Below, piece by piece: positions 1-7,905 of a DNA stretch of 8,740 nt. The DNA is taken from contig JALUXR010000070.1 of the NCBI GenBank assembly GCA_027013285.1, forward strand, positions 1 through 8,740. The letters are read 5' to 3'. The notes under the pieces were generated by a model. It was given only the letters and a program-made list of their open reading frames with translations. It was not told the origin of the DNA and searched no databases. This stretch comes from Candidatus Altimarinota bacterium. Lineage in GTDB: Bacteria > Patescibacteriota > Gracilibacteria > Absconditabacterales > Absconditicoccaceae. A program made the translations under genes and the position numbers. The stretch's first letter is position 1. Every line of letters begins with the position of its first letter.

Positions 1-9
1 TTTTTTGTC

Positions 10-41
10 AAAAAATAGTTTTATGTTTTACAGACTATTTT
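10..41 (-). terminator. Probable terminator after the cassette
   Basis: AAAATAGT (12-19) pairs perfectly with ACTATTTT (34-41) around a 14-base loop. On the minus strand the stem ends in a run of six U. It lies about 80 bases downstream of the synthetase stub and is the only terminator-like hairpin seen after the leuS-cassette genes, none being evident between them. The stem is AU-rich and so weak. Confidence 0.5.
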
Positions 42-121
42 AAAAAAAAATATCGCAGACAATAAGTATATTACTTAAAAAAATTGTTCATGATAAATAA
101 AAGATATATAATAACTATAAA

Positions 122-367
122 TTACGGATTAGGTATTAAATGTGTTCCTGGAAAAACAGTAGACTCATAAATATAAGGTTGATTTGTTAACCATTGAACA
201 AGTCTTTGCCAACCTAGACCAAATCAACTAGTTGTTTTATAATCCTCAAAATCTCTAGTTTTTAAATATGGTAAATAATCATCTTTTAGTAAATTAAAAA
301 TTTCTGCTTTTTTCATTAAAATTTCTTTATCTTTAATTCTTTGTTTTATTTAAGTACTCTGTAACAT
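122..367 (-). pseudogene. C-terminal stub of a class II aminoacyl-tRNA synthetase-like gene (AsnRS/AspRS type)
   Basis: The last 64 residues, from an internal ATG at 314-316, contain YLPYLKTRDFEDYKTTSG and then GFGLGWQRLVQWL, the class II motif 3 core (usually GFGLGxERLV). After that comes the tail IYESTVFPGTHLIP, corresponding to the NIRDxxxFPR ending of AsnRS/AspRS. Two expected residues differ: Glu is Gln before the motif 3 Arg, and Arg is Gly in FPR. Motifs 1 and 2, some 200 or more residues, are absent because the upstream gene ends immediately before. An ATG overlaps that stop as TAATG (365-369), but the frame meets TAA after five codons (350-352) and is then open to the end. Either the gene was gutted by deletion, or a short product starts at 316. 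The class II identity rests on one motif; loss of function is likely. Confidence 0.72.
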
Positions 368-951
368 TATTTTTTATACAAAATAATATCAAAAGATGAT
401 ACATACTTTATTTTTTGTACTATTTTAAATAACTCTTTATATTTAATTAATTCTTTTTTATATTCTATTAATTTTTTAATAGAATTATAATAAAGTTTTT
501 TTTGTCATAAAACAAAATTTTTGATAGTTCTTAATAAAATCCTATAATATGATAAATAAATATTAGGCTTCAAATAATAAATTATTAAATAATCTACTTT
601 ATTTGAAATTTTGTTTAACAAATCAACAAAATTCTCTTTAGTTCATATATTTGAATCTAGAATGATTGAAAAGTTATTGCTTAGTAAATATAATAGAATA
701 ATATTTCTTAATTTAAATAAATCTTTAATAGTATAATTTATATCATTTTTTAAAAATAATAATTTAAATTTATCAGTAGATAAAACAATATATCATTTAG
801 TTTTCCTTAATTTATTAGCTATATAACTTTTTCCACTACCTGGTATTCCAAAAAATACTATAACTTCTTTTTTATTATTAGAGGTATTTTTTTGTATATG
901 TGTTTTATTTTCTATTATTCGTTCATTAAATAATCATTGAAAATTAATCAT
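367..951 (-). CDS. P-loop kinase-like ATP-binding protein
   Basis: A 194-residue protein with a clear Walker A in VIVFFGIPGSGKSYIANKL (P-loop Gly35 to Ser42, Lys41). YIVLSTDKF follows, with Asp60 at the position of the STD motif of polynucleotide-kinase and zeta-toxin-like small-molecule kinases. LDSNIGTKENFVDLL (98-112) matches the usual D-x-T/S-N strand, where a Walker B-like or substrate site lies. The C-terminal half (YLKPNIYLSYYRILLR, then a lysine-rich helix) could hold the lid. These kinases phosphorylate nucleotides, sugars or other small molecules; the substrate is unknown. The 24 residues before the first strand are an odd, hydrophilic N-terminal extension. The start at 949-951 lies 37 bases inside the nucleotidyltransferase gene, and its stop shares a base with the next start (TAATG), indicating translational coupling. 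Confidence 0.82.
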
Positions 952-1808
952 TTGATATTATTAAAATAACTTAAAAAATATTTCTTTTCTTTTTTACTCC
1001 AATGTTTAAATAAATTATCAATAGTACTCAATAAATTATCATTATTTAAAAGTTTATCAAATCTATCAGATAATATATCTCTATTGTAGTCTAATAAATT
1101 ATAAACTTTAAGTAAATCTATAGTATCATACTTTTTATTTATATAAATATCAAATATTAAATCTATATAGGAATCATATAAATAACCATTAGTTAATAAA
1201 ATATTTTTGTATTTAAGTTTTAACTCTTCAAAACTTTTATATTTTTGTATATATCAAAAATTTATTAATAAAAATTCACAAGAATATATAAAAAATTTAA
1301 CTAACTCTTTTTTTAAACTGCTAATATCTCATCATTTTGCTAAAAAATCTTTTTTTAATCTATAGAATAACATATTTATAATTTTAAATGTATCAAAAAA
1401 TAATTCATATTTATTTATAATAAAGTTTTCTAATATATCCTTTCAATAAACTAAATATTTATACATCTTAAGTTCATATAATAACAATGCATGTCTAAAT
1501 TTATGAATAAATAATCAAGTATTCATATATTTAAGTTCTTTTTTAGTCAGGACATTTGTATCTATTTTTATATTTTCTAGCTTTTCTATTTTTATTAATG
1601 TATCTTTTAACTTTAATATAAAATCAACATCATCATTTTTAATAAAAAAATTTAAATCTATATCTGAAATTATATTACTACCTCTTACGATACCTCCTAT
1701 TAGATAAATTGATATTATATTTCTTTTAATATAATCATCTGATAATAGATAAGATATAATGTGATTAATAAATTTTTCTCTTTCAAATTTATCATCAAAT
1801 TTTATCAT
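915..1808 (-). CDS. Nucleotidyltransferase of the DNA polymerase beta-like superfamily with helical C-terminal domain
   Basis: A 297-residue protein. The N-terminal domain carries the signature IYLIGGIVRGSNIISDIDL (34-52), with metal-binding Asp49 and Asp51 in SDID, and a third carboxylate probably at Asp83 in KIDTNVL. About 200 residues of helical, lysine- and tyrosine-rich sequence follow, like the C-terminal bundle of kanamycin-type nucleotidyltransferases; this is more than a minimal MNT toxin-antitoxin domain. Such enzymes transfer a nucleotide, usually AMP, to a hydroxyl of a small molecule or protein. With UGA read as stop, only the first 97 residues would be made; the remainder is continuous under code 25. 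It overlaps the HAD gene by 20 bases and the kinase gene by 37. The target is unknown. A role in activating an intermediate of the cassette's pathway is inferred from gene order only. Confidence 0.88.
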
Positions 1809-2436
1809 TTATATATTGTAATATATCTAAAATTCATTCGTTTGTTTTATTTCCTAACTTATATTTAGCATTAATATTTAGAGAATTAAATGTTAATGTA
1901 TTATATTTTTTACATCAATAAAAATCTATCTCTTCATCACCAAAAATATATATATTATTATTTGAAATATTATACCATTTTTGTAAAAATTTTATTGGGT
2001 TACTTTTATTTACATCTGAAAAAAAATAATTTAAACGATTACTAAATTTGTATACTTTTTCATATTTACCTATTATATTAATATGTTTACCTGAAACCAA
2101 ATATGATAATCTTCATTTATTTAAATGCTTATCAACATTTTTATTAAAATTTTTATTAATAAAAGTAAAAAATAAACCTCTAACTGGTAAAAAATATTTT
2201 TTATTTAATTTTCATTTTTCATTCAATAAAAAATTTCAACACTCCAAAGACAAATAATTAAATGGAATATTATTTATTATATTTTTATATGAAGAAAATC
2301 TTCTACAAGTATTTATTAACAAAATAACTTCAGAATTATTTTTTCGGTTAACTAAATAATTAATAATTTTATCAAAAGGACTATTTTTATTTACAACTAT
2401 GGTTCAATCTAAATCAATAGATATTAAATATTTCAT
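1789..2436 (-). CDS. HAD-superfamily hydrolase (probable phosphatase)
   Basis: A 215-residue protein starting directly with HAD motif I, ISIDLDGTIV: nucleophile Asp8, acid/base Asp10, and Gly11 encoded by UGA. Motif II is LLINTCRR with Thr43. The motif III lysine is probably Lys149 (Lys144 is possible) in KSNPIKFLQKWYNI. Motif IV is IFGDEEIDF with Asp167 and Asp171. The roughly 70-residue cap between motifs II and III suggests a small C2-type cap, as in Cof-like sugar-phosphate or nucleotide phosphatases. The substrate is unknown; a phosphorylated intermediate made by the downstream kinase or used by the nucleotidyltransferase is plausible. Its ATG at 2434-2436 overlaps the S66 gene by 13 bases, and its own end overlaps the nucleotidyltransferase by 20. 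It finishes with Gly-Gly (two UGA codons) then TAA. Confidence 0.87.
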
Positions 2437-3302
2437 TCATAATAATATCAATATTTAAATATATAATTTTTTAATCAATGTCATAAATGATTAGTTAGAA
2501 TAACATTATTGACTCATAAATCATCTATAACAGAATAAAAATATCTTCCTTTATAATTAGGAAAGCTTATTTTTTTATTTTTATCAATTTTATATGGAAC
2601 ATCTCAATTTAAATAAATATCATCTGCTCCAAAAATCAATCCAGAAATTTTATCAAAGTTTTTAAAATATTTTAGAAATTGCAAATATCATTCAAATACT
2701 CATACTCATCATAAATTTTCTAAAAATAAAACTTTATTTTTTAAATCTATATCTAAAATCTTCAAAGTTAATAATAAATTTTCTGTAATTCATCAAATAA
2801 ATATACCATTTGGAACATTTCCTTTATATAAGAAATCATCTATATTATTGAAATTAAACTTCAAATAATAATTACCACATAAAATATCTTCTATTAACTC
2901 TATATTTTCTTTTATTCAGTATAATCAATCTAATCAATAATAAGTATCATATCAAAATTTATTCCATAAATATAACAATAAACTAGAATAATCAGAAAAA
3001 CCAAAAAATTTTGTTTTTATATTTTTATTTAAATTATTTAAATATTTCAAAATAGAATGTACATAAAAACCTCACTTTGTAAAAAATATAGCATCAAAAT
3101 CATTTGTTAGAAAATTTTTAAATTCTTCTGCTAATAATTTATTTTCTCCTGCTAAATATCAATTCTTATATTTATTATAACAACTTCAATGTATTAATAT
3201 ATTATATCATCTATTTTTTAAAAACTCAACATTATTATTTAACAACTGAATATCTTTGTCATTTAAAGAATAGGACAAACTTATAAATCAAATTTTATAC
3301 AT
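2424..3302 (-). CDS. Peptidase family S66 protein (LD-carboxypeptidase / MccF-like)
   Basis: A 292-residue hydrolase, about the family's usual length of 300. The layout fits S66: an N-terminal IGFISLSYS strand, NGYLAGENKLLAEEF (the region that recognises order of chain residues before the nucleophile), FFTKGGFYVHSILKYL (RGGYG-like), then the nucleophile in FGFSDYSSLL with Ser103. GIFIGGITENLLLTL and VLFLENLGG follow, giving Glu195, and TNHLGHG near the end gives His275 as the third member of the triad. Known S66 enzymes either trim the L,D-bond of murein tetrapeptides (LdcA) or inactivate microcin C-type aminoacyl nucleotides (MccF). The synthetase-like and nucleotide-handling neighbours make the second role worth considering, but no sequence feature here proves it. 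No signal peptide is seen. It overlaps both neighbours (8 and 13 bases). Many glycines are UGA, including both in IGGI. Confidence 0.87.
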
Positions 3303-3948
3303 TGTTTAAAATATTAATAGGAATAAAAGAACCATTAAAATATTTACTTCTAGGAAAATTTTGTATAATACTAACCAATTCTTTTGGTGATAATAATTCC
3401 TTTGTAAGAGTATTATTTTTTAAAATTTCTTTCTTTTGGATAGAAATATTTTTGGTATCAACAGGTCATAAAATAAAATTTATAAAAATTCAGTATGGAT
3501 AATAATTTTTAGCAAAATATTTAATTATATTATTTAATCATGCTTTAGTTGAAGCATATATGGGGGAACTTCATGGATTTAAAGATCTCACAGAAGAAAA
3601 TGAAAAAATAAATGTATTTTTTAATTTATTAGATTTATATAAAGTATTTACTAAATAAAAATATCCTATCAGATTTATATTAAATAAATATATAATTTTT
3701 TGATAATTTAATTTATCATAATAACCATCAGACAATCAATTGAAATAAAAAACTTCATCAAAATATTCAACATTTTTAATTTTAGTTTCAAATTTTTGAA
3801 ATAAACTATCTAAATTTAAATTAGCTAAATCAAATCAACCTTTAGAAGAAAACAAAAATAGGTTTGAAGACTTTGAAATATTTTTAATTAAATATCTAGC
3901 AATATCTGAATTAGAACCAAATATTAAAATATTCTTTTTAGAGCTCAT
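3295..3948 (-). CDS. Short-chain dehydrogenase/reductase (SDR)
   Basis: A 217-residue NAD(P)-dependent oxidoreductase of the classical SDR fold. The N-terminal cofactor loop is ILIFGSNSDIA (7-17), a variant of TGxxxGIG. FNGLSD (69-74) stands where NNAG normally lies. Catalytic residues are Ser118 or Ser119 in FSSS/FSSV, Tyr131 and Lys135 in YASTKAG, followed by the NFILGPVDT segment matching the usual PG(x)xxT. It is slightly shorter than the common 240-260 residues, with a shortened substrate-binding C-terminus. The substrate is not predictable. The GSxSDIA form is often seen in SDRs of surface-polysaccharide or secondary-metabolite clusters, which fits the neighbours. The start ATG at 3946-3948 lies inside the preceding gene (25-base overlap), and the end overlaps the S66 gene by 8 bases. 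Several glycines, for example those in FNGLSD and STKAG, are UGA. Confidence 0.9.
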
Positions 3949-4988
3949 TGTATCTTATTTGAATTAAAAAACTTTTTATAAAAATTTATTAAATTATCTG
4001 TAGTTTTAATTTCTGTTTTCTCAATTTGCATTTCTTCCATTATTCTTTCAAAGATAGTATTTAATTCAACTTCAGATTCATAAATTTTTTTTCTTAATTT
4101 AGGAGATATTTTATCTGTAAAATTTACATATTCTTTATTAAATCATCATAAATTTAACAAGAAATTCAAAATTTGAGTTTTTTCATTCTCATTAAAATTA
4201 TATATAAAATTTTTTAAATATGGAATTTGCAATATTTTTAAGTTTATATTTGAATTTTTTGATAATATACCTAAATATATTATACTTAAAAAGTTAAATA
4301 CTCTTTTATTTCATAAAATCAATAAATTATTTGTTTGCTTAAACAATCTAAAATATAAAATTTCCCACAAAAAATCTATATCAATATAGTATCCATCTAC
4401 TTGCAAAGGTGTTGAATAAGGTCTAGATATCACTCTACCATTATTAACAATTTGATTAATAAGTTCTTCAAAATTTGAAAAATTTTTTTCAGGATATAAA
4501 GGATAATTATTTTGTAACTTAAATCATGGTTTAAAATTTAATACATCAAACCATTTTTCTTTTAAATCTTTTAAATCATCTCATTTATGAGAAGATAGTG
4601 CATAAAAAATTTTTTTTTCAGGGCTATAAAACATTTTTTTTCTTTCTTCTAAAATAATTCCTTCTTCCTTTAATTCTTTGATTACATTCTTTATAATTTC
4701 TAAATAATCTTCATCAACTATAAAACCATTACCTAAATTAGTTCAATTTAGTATTTCACTTAAATCTCTCTTAAAATCATCCAACATTCTTCTTCTTTTT
4801 TTTTGCTTTTGATTGTCAGAATCTAATACATTCAAAAATGGATAAATACAAACTTCATTTCAATTATTTCATAATACTGTTAAAAGTTCATTAGTTAATC
4901 TTTGTATTAAAGGATATACCAATAATCATTTTTTATAATCTTTACTTTCAGGAACATGCAATGCAAAATTAGTTATTCAAATCATCAT
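3924..4988 (-). CDS. Protein of unknown function, faintly class I aminoacyl-tRNA synthetase-like
   Basis: A 354-residue protein I do not firmly recognise. It is soluble, lysine-rich, and has no signal peptide or clear membrane helix. The first 60 residues (GLLVYPLIQRLTNELL, then EVCIYPFLNVLDSDN) and the stretch EDYLEIIKNVIKELKEEGII followed by MFYSPEKKIFYALS recall the layout of class I synthetases, where a Rossmann strand is followed by an ExxxxxLxxxGxxY segment. I see no HIGH or KMSKS signature, so tRNA charging is doubtful. A later block, YYIDIDFLWEILYFRLF then LLILGNKRVFNFLSIIYLG, could be the second half of the Rossmann fold. The C-terminal 70 residues are helical and charged. Two ATGs are adjacent (4986-4988 and 4983-4985); the first was taken. 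It overlaps the cupin by 20 bases and the dehydrogenase by 25. That it is coding is nearly sure; the family link is a guess. Confidence 0.8.
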
Positions 4989-5406
4989 TATTTATTTCCC
5001 AAGGTAAAATATTAGCTTTCTTAGCTCATTCTTTTCTTTTTATCTCATATTTACCATTTTGATGTCCTCAAATAACTAATTCATATATCTGTACAAATCT
5101 AACTCCATTCTCTTTACAATTTCAATCAATAAATTCTATTTTATGTGGAGTATTAGCTTTTACAAAAGTAACATCTCAAGGCTTTAAAATTTTACTTTTT
5201 ATTTCCCTATCTTCTTCCCAATAATATTTTATATATCCACTTTCTACTATTTGGATTTCATCAACTGGATGATAATGCAATGAATTATATCATCATTCAT
5301 AAATTCTCACAGATCTCATTATATAAAAATTATCAACAATAAGTTCTCTATAACTTCACCAAACATGATTTTTATTTTGTTCTAAATGAATTATTTTATT
5401 TTCCAT
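4969..5406 (-). CDS. Small cupin-domain protein, like the C-terminal domain of type II phosphomannose isomerase
   Basis: A single-domain cupin of 145 residues. The early VWGSYREL (15-22) resembles the (R)PWGxY entry of the ManC / type II mannose-6-phosphate isomerase cupin. The first cupin motif is EGGYNSLHYHPVDEIQIVESG, with likely metal ligands His44, His46 and Glu50. The second is LKPGDVTFVKANTPHKIE, with His88. No nucleotidyltransferase half is present, so this is a stand-alone isomerase-like or small-molecule-binding cupin; the substrate cannot be told. It starts 9 bases after the leuS stop and overlaps the next gene by 20 bases, so it is probably cotranscribed and translationally coupled. 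Five or more glycines are UGA, including the two in YEGGY. The protein has no signal peptide or membrane segment and should be cytoplasmic. Confidence 0.87.
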
Positions 5407-5415
5407 AATAAATTA

Positions 5416-7647
5416 CTAATTAATAACTAAATTTAAAACCTTCTTAGGTTTATAAATAACTTTTTTAACTTCTTTTCACTCTAAATATTTTCAATATCAA
5501 TTTTCTTTTAACCAATTAAGAATTCATTCTTCTTTCATATCGTCAGGTAAAACAATTTGATTTTTAAATTTTCCATTCAATTGAAAAGCAACTTTATTTT
5601 CTTGTTCTTCTATATTTGTATCTTCTTCTAATTTTGGCCATTTTTGTTCAAATATATTTTCTTTATTTCATATTTCTTTCCATAAAATATTTGCTGTATC
5701 TGGAGCAAATACTGACAACATTATCAAAAATTTATTAAATCATTTTTTTGAAATTTTTTCTAGTTTTCTTAATTCTGATAGTAAAACCATCATTTTACTT
5801 ATAGCAGTATTAAAACGAATCCTTTCTATATCTGTTGTTATTCATTTAATGTATTTAAACAATATTTTTTTCTCTTTTTCTGTTTGTTCAGTATAAAAAT
5901 TAGTATTTTCTACAAAAGAAAGTATTTTTTTCAAAAAATTATCTATTCACTTTAAAGTATCTTCATTCCAAGGTTTAGTTTTTTCCAATGGTCATAAAAA
6001 TAAAATTCACATTTTCAATACATCATGATTATATTTTTTTACCATATCCAAAGGATCTATTACATTTCACCATCTTTTTGACATTTTTCTACCATCTGGT
6101 GCCAATATCATTCATTGATGAAACAATTTTTTAAAAGGTTCTTTTGTTTTAACAATTCCTATATCATATAAAAACTTATGTATAAAACGAGCATATAACA
6201 AATGTCCTACACTATGCTCTTTTCATCAAATATAAAAATCAACATCTGAAATTTTTTCAGCTATTTTTGGTGAAATTAAATATTTATCATTATGTGGATC
6301 TAAATATCTCAAATAATAGAATGAAGAATCTACAAAAGTATCTAAAGTATCACTTTCTCTTTTGTATTCTTTTCAATACTTTATATATTTTGGAAAGGTA
6401 GGATGTTCTTCTAATGGTGATTTTCAAGTTGGTTTATAGTTTTGAACATCTAATGGCAATTTTACAGGCAATTCTTCTTCTGGCACTAAATGTGGTTGAT
6501 TGTTTTCATCATAATATATAGGTATAGGACATCACCAATATCTTTGCCTAGATACAGACCAATCTCTAAGTTTATAAATTTTAGATTTTTTGATTATTTC
6601 CTGTTCTTCTAAATTTTTAATATCATTTTTATTTAATCAATCCTCATTTTCATTAAAAATTACTTTCACTCCATATGCATAATTTGGAAGTACTGAACCA
6701 TCTACTATTATTTTTAGTTCTTTTCAAGAAACTGGATTCTTCACAAAAATATCAAAATCTAATAAATAATCTCCTTTCATTAAATGCTCTCTTTCTAGTA
6801 AGCTTTTTTTTAAAATTTCATTTCTAAATTTTTTTAATTGCTCTAAGTTATTATTTAATACCCTATCTAAAAAAATATGTTCTGGTGCTATCCTAAGTTC
6901 TTTAATATTTCAAATATTTGTTATACTATCTTCATTAATAAAACTTTTTAAGTTCTTATCAAAAAATAAATCATATCATATTCTTTTTCATATCCAATTT
7001 ATTTGTGCTTTTTTTGTTTCTTCAGGCCAATCTAAATCCTTTAAATCTTCAATTAATCTATCTGCATAATTTGTAATTTTTATAAACCACTGATCCATTT
7101 TTTTTTGTACTACCTCTGTATCACATCTTTCACATTTACTATCAATAATTTGATCATTTGCTAATACTGTATTACAATTTGGACAATAATTTACAAATTC
7201 CTTCTCTCTATAAGCTAATCAATGTTCATATAATTTTTTAAAAATCCATTGAGTCCATTTGTAGTACTCAGATGAAGAAGTATTTATTTCTCTTGACCAG
7301 TCATATCACCAATTCATAGTTTTTGCTTGTCTTACAAAATTACTCACATTTTCTTCTGTTACTTCATAAGCACTTTTTCATACTTTCATTGCAAAGTTTT
7401 CTGTTGGCAAACCAAAAGCATCCCATCAAGTAGGATGTAAAGATTTTTTTCACTTATATCTGTTAAACCTAGCAATAGCATCAGTTGCTGAATAATTTAG
7501 TACATGCCCCATATGCATTCATACACCAGATGGGTAAGCAAACATTGCTAAAACATAATATAAATTTTCTCTTCTATCATTTTGTTCTAAGTTAAAATTT
7601 GCACTTTCTGTAACTTCTGGAGTTTGAGTAATTTCTATTTTTTTCAT
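5416..7647 (-). CDS. leuS: Leucyl-tRNA synthetase with degenerate CP1 editing domain
   Basis: A class I synthetase of 743 residues, against roughly 800-880 in typical bacteria; it makes Leu-tRNA(Leu). Landmarks in order: AYPSGVGMHMGH with HMGH at 45-48 (HIGH motif), HPTGWDAFGLPTE at 71-83, a zinc-type knuckle CPNC (155-158) with CERC (172-175), NWIG at 217-220, LRDWSVSRQRYWG at 360-372, DTFVDSS at 436-442, YIGGKEH at 472-478, and KMSKR at 521-525 (a variant KMSKS). The C-terminal domain contains LNGKF and ends NLVIN. Gly43, Gly74 and both glycines of YIGG are UGA, which fixes the genetic code. Residues 221-359, where the CP1 editing domain sits, lack TTRPDT and GTGAVMAVPAHDERD; only the flanks APEH and NPVSGKE survive. 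The ATG at 7645-7647 gives the expected N-terminus and has no ribosome-binding site. It ends in TAG, 9 bases before the cupin gene. Confidence 0.98.
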
Positions 7648-7660
7648 AATTTATAATTAA

Positions 7661-7666
7661 ATTATA
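7661..7666 (-). promoter_or_regulatory. Possible leuS -10 element
   Basis: TATAAT on the minus strand ends 13 bases before the leuS ATG, so a transcript would begin about 7 bases before the start codon, nearly leaderless. That agrees with the missing Shine-Dalgarno sequence. The -35 position falls in the GC-rich hairpin and is poor. Chance is possible in such AT-rich DNA. Confidence 0.35.
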
Positions 7667-7677
7667 AATAAACATCA

Positions 7678-7705
7678 CACCACCTAAAGGTGGTGGTTTT
7701 TATAA
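7678..7705 (+). terminator. GC-rich hairpin with T tail, 31 bases upstream of leuS
   Basis: The arms CACCACC (7678-7684) and GGTGGTG (7689-7695) enclose a TAAA loop, followed on the plus strand by GTTTTTATAATTT, a classic terminator shape. No gene points into it from the left, since leuS diverges from it. On the minus strand it has no U tract and instead lies just upstream of the leuS start, so there it may be a promoter-region or leader structure. Such short GC-rich palindromes also occur at ends of IS200/IS605-type elements. Confidence 0.55.
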
Positions 7706-7801
7706 TTTGACTTCGTCTCATAGAACTTCGTTCTTCTTTTTAATTTTCATCTTGATTTATTCATTTTAAACTTTACACTACTTGACAGCATAGTTAAAAT
7801 C

Positions 7802-7902
7802 CGCTTGAAAGCAAGGGGGTTTTATACCCACAGTTTGAACGAGACAAAGCAAAATTTTGCTAACCAGTTGAAACTGGGGGTTTTTTATCCCAGCATTTGG
7901 AA
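7802..7902. repeat. Two related 38-base units forming a paired structure
   Basis: Unit 1 (7802-7839) and unit 2 (7865-7902) share the plan TTGAAA, then GGGGGTTTT, then an AT-rich run and CCCA, and then a TTTG. They also pair with each other: 7826-7836 can pair with 7871-7881 at ten of eleven positions. This encloses a perfect 14-base palindrome, AGCAAAATTTTGCT (7848-7861). Each unit can alternatively fold on itself through GGG/CCC. This is the only G/C-rich non-coding block in the window. Function unknown. Confidence 0.6.
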
Positions 7903-7905
7903 ATA

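Noticed and set aside
63..77. Inverted repeat TAAGTA/TACTTA as a terminator
   Set aside because: Only six AT-rich pairs with a three-base loop, and no U tract on the strand that carries the genes.
2048..2257. Open plus-strand frame opposite the HAD gene
   Set aside because: No recognisable domain, and antisense to a clear HAD motif-bearing gene; a compositional shadow.
3302..3502. Open plus-strand frame opposite the SDR gene
   Set aside because: No family resemblance, and fully covered by the SDR coding sequence with its YxxxK motif.
7684..7791. Small 35-codon minus-strand frame as a real gene
   Set aside because: Short, very basic, no ribosome-binding site, ends in a hairpin loop and matches no family; kept only as part of a possible element remnant.
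7802..7902. CRISPR array or tRNA gene
   Set aside because: Only two imperfect units with no regular spacers, and no cloverleaf or anticodon arm can be drawn.
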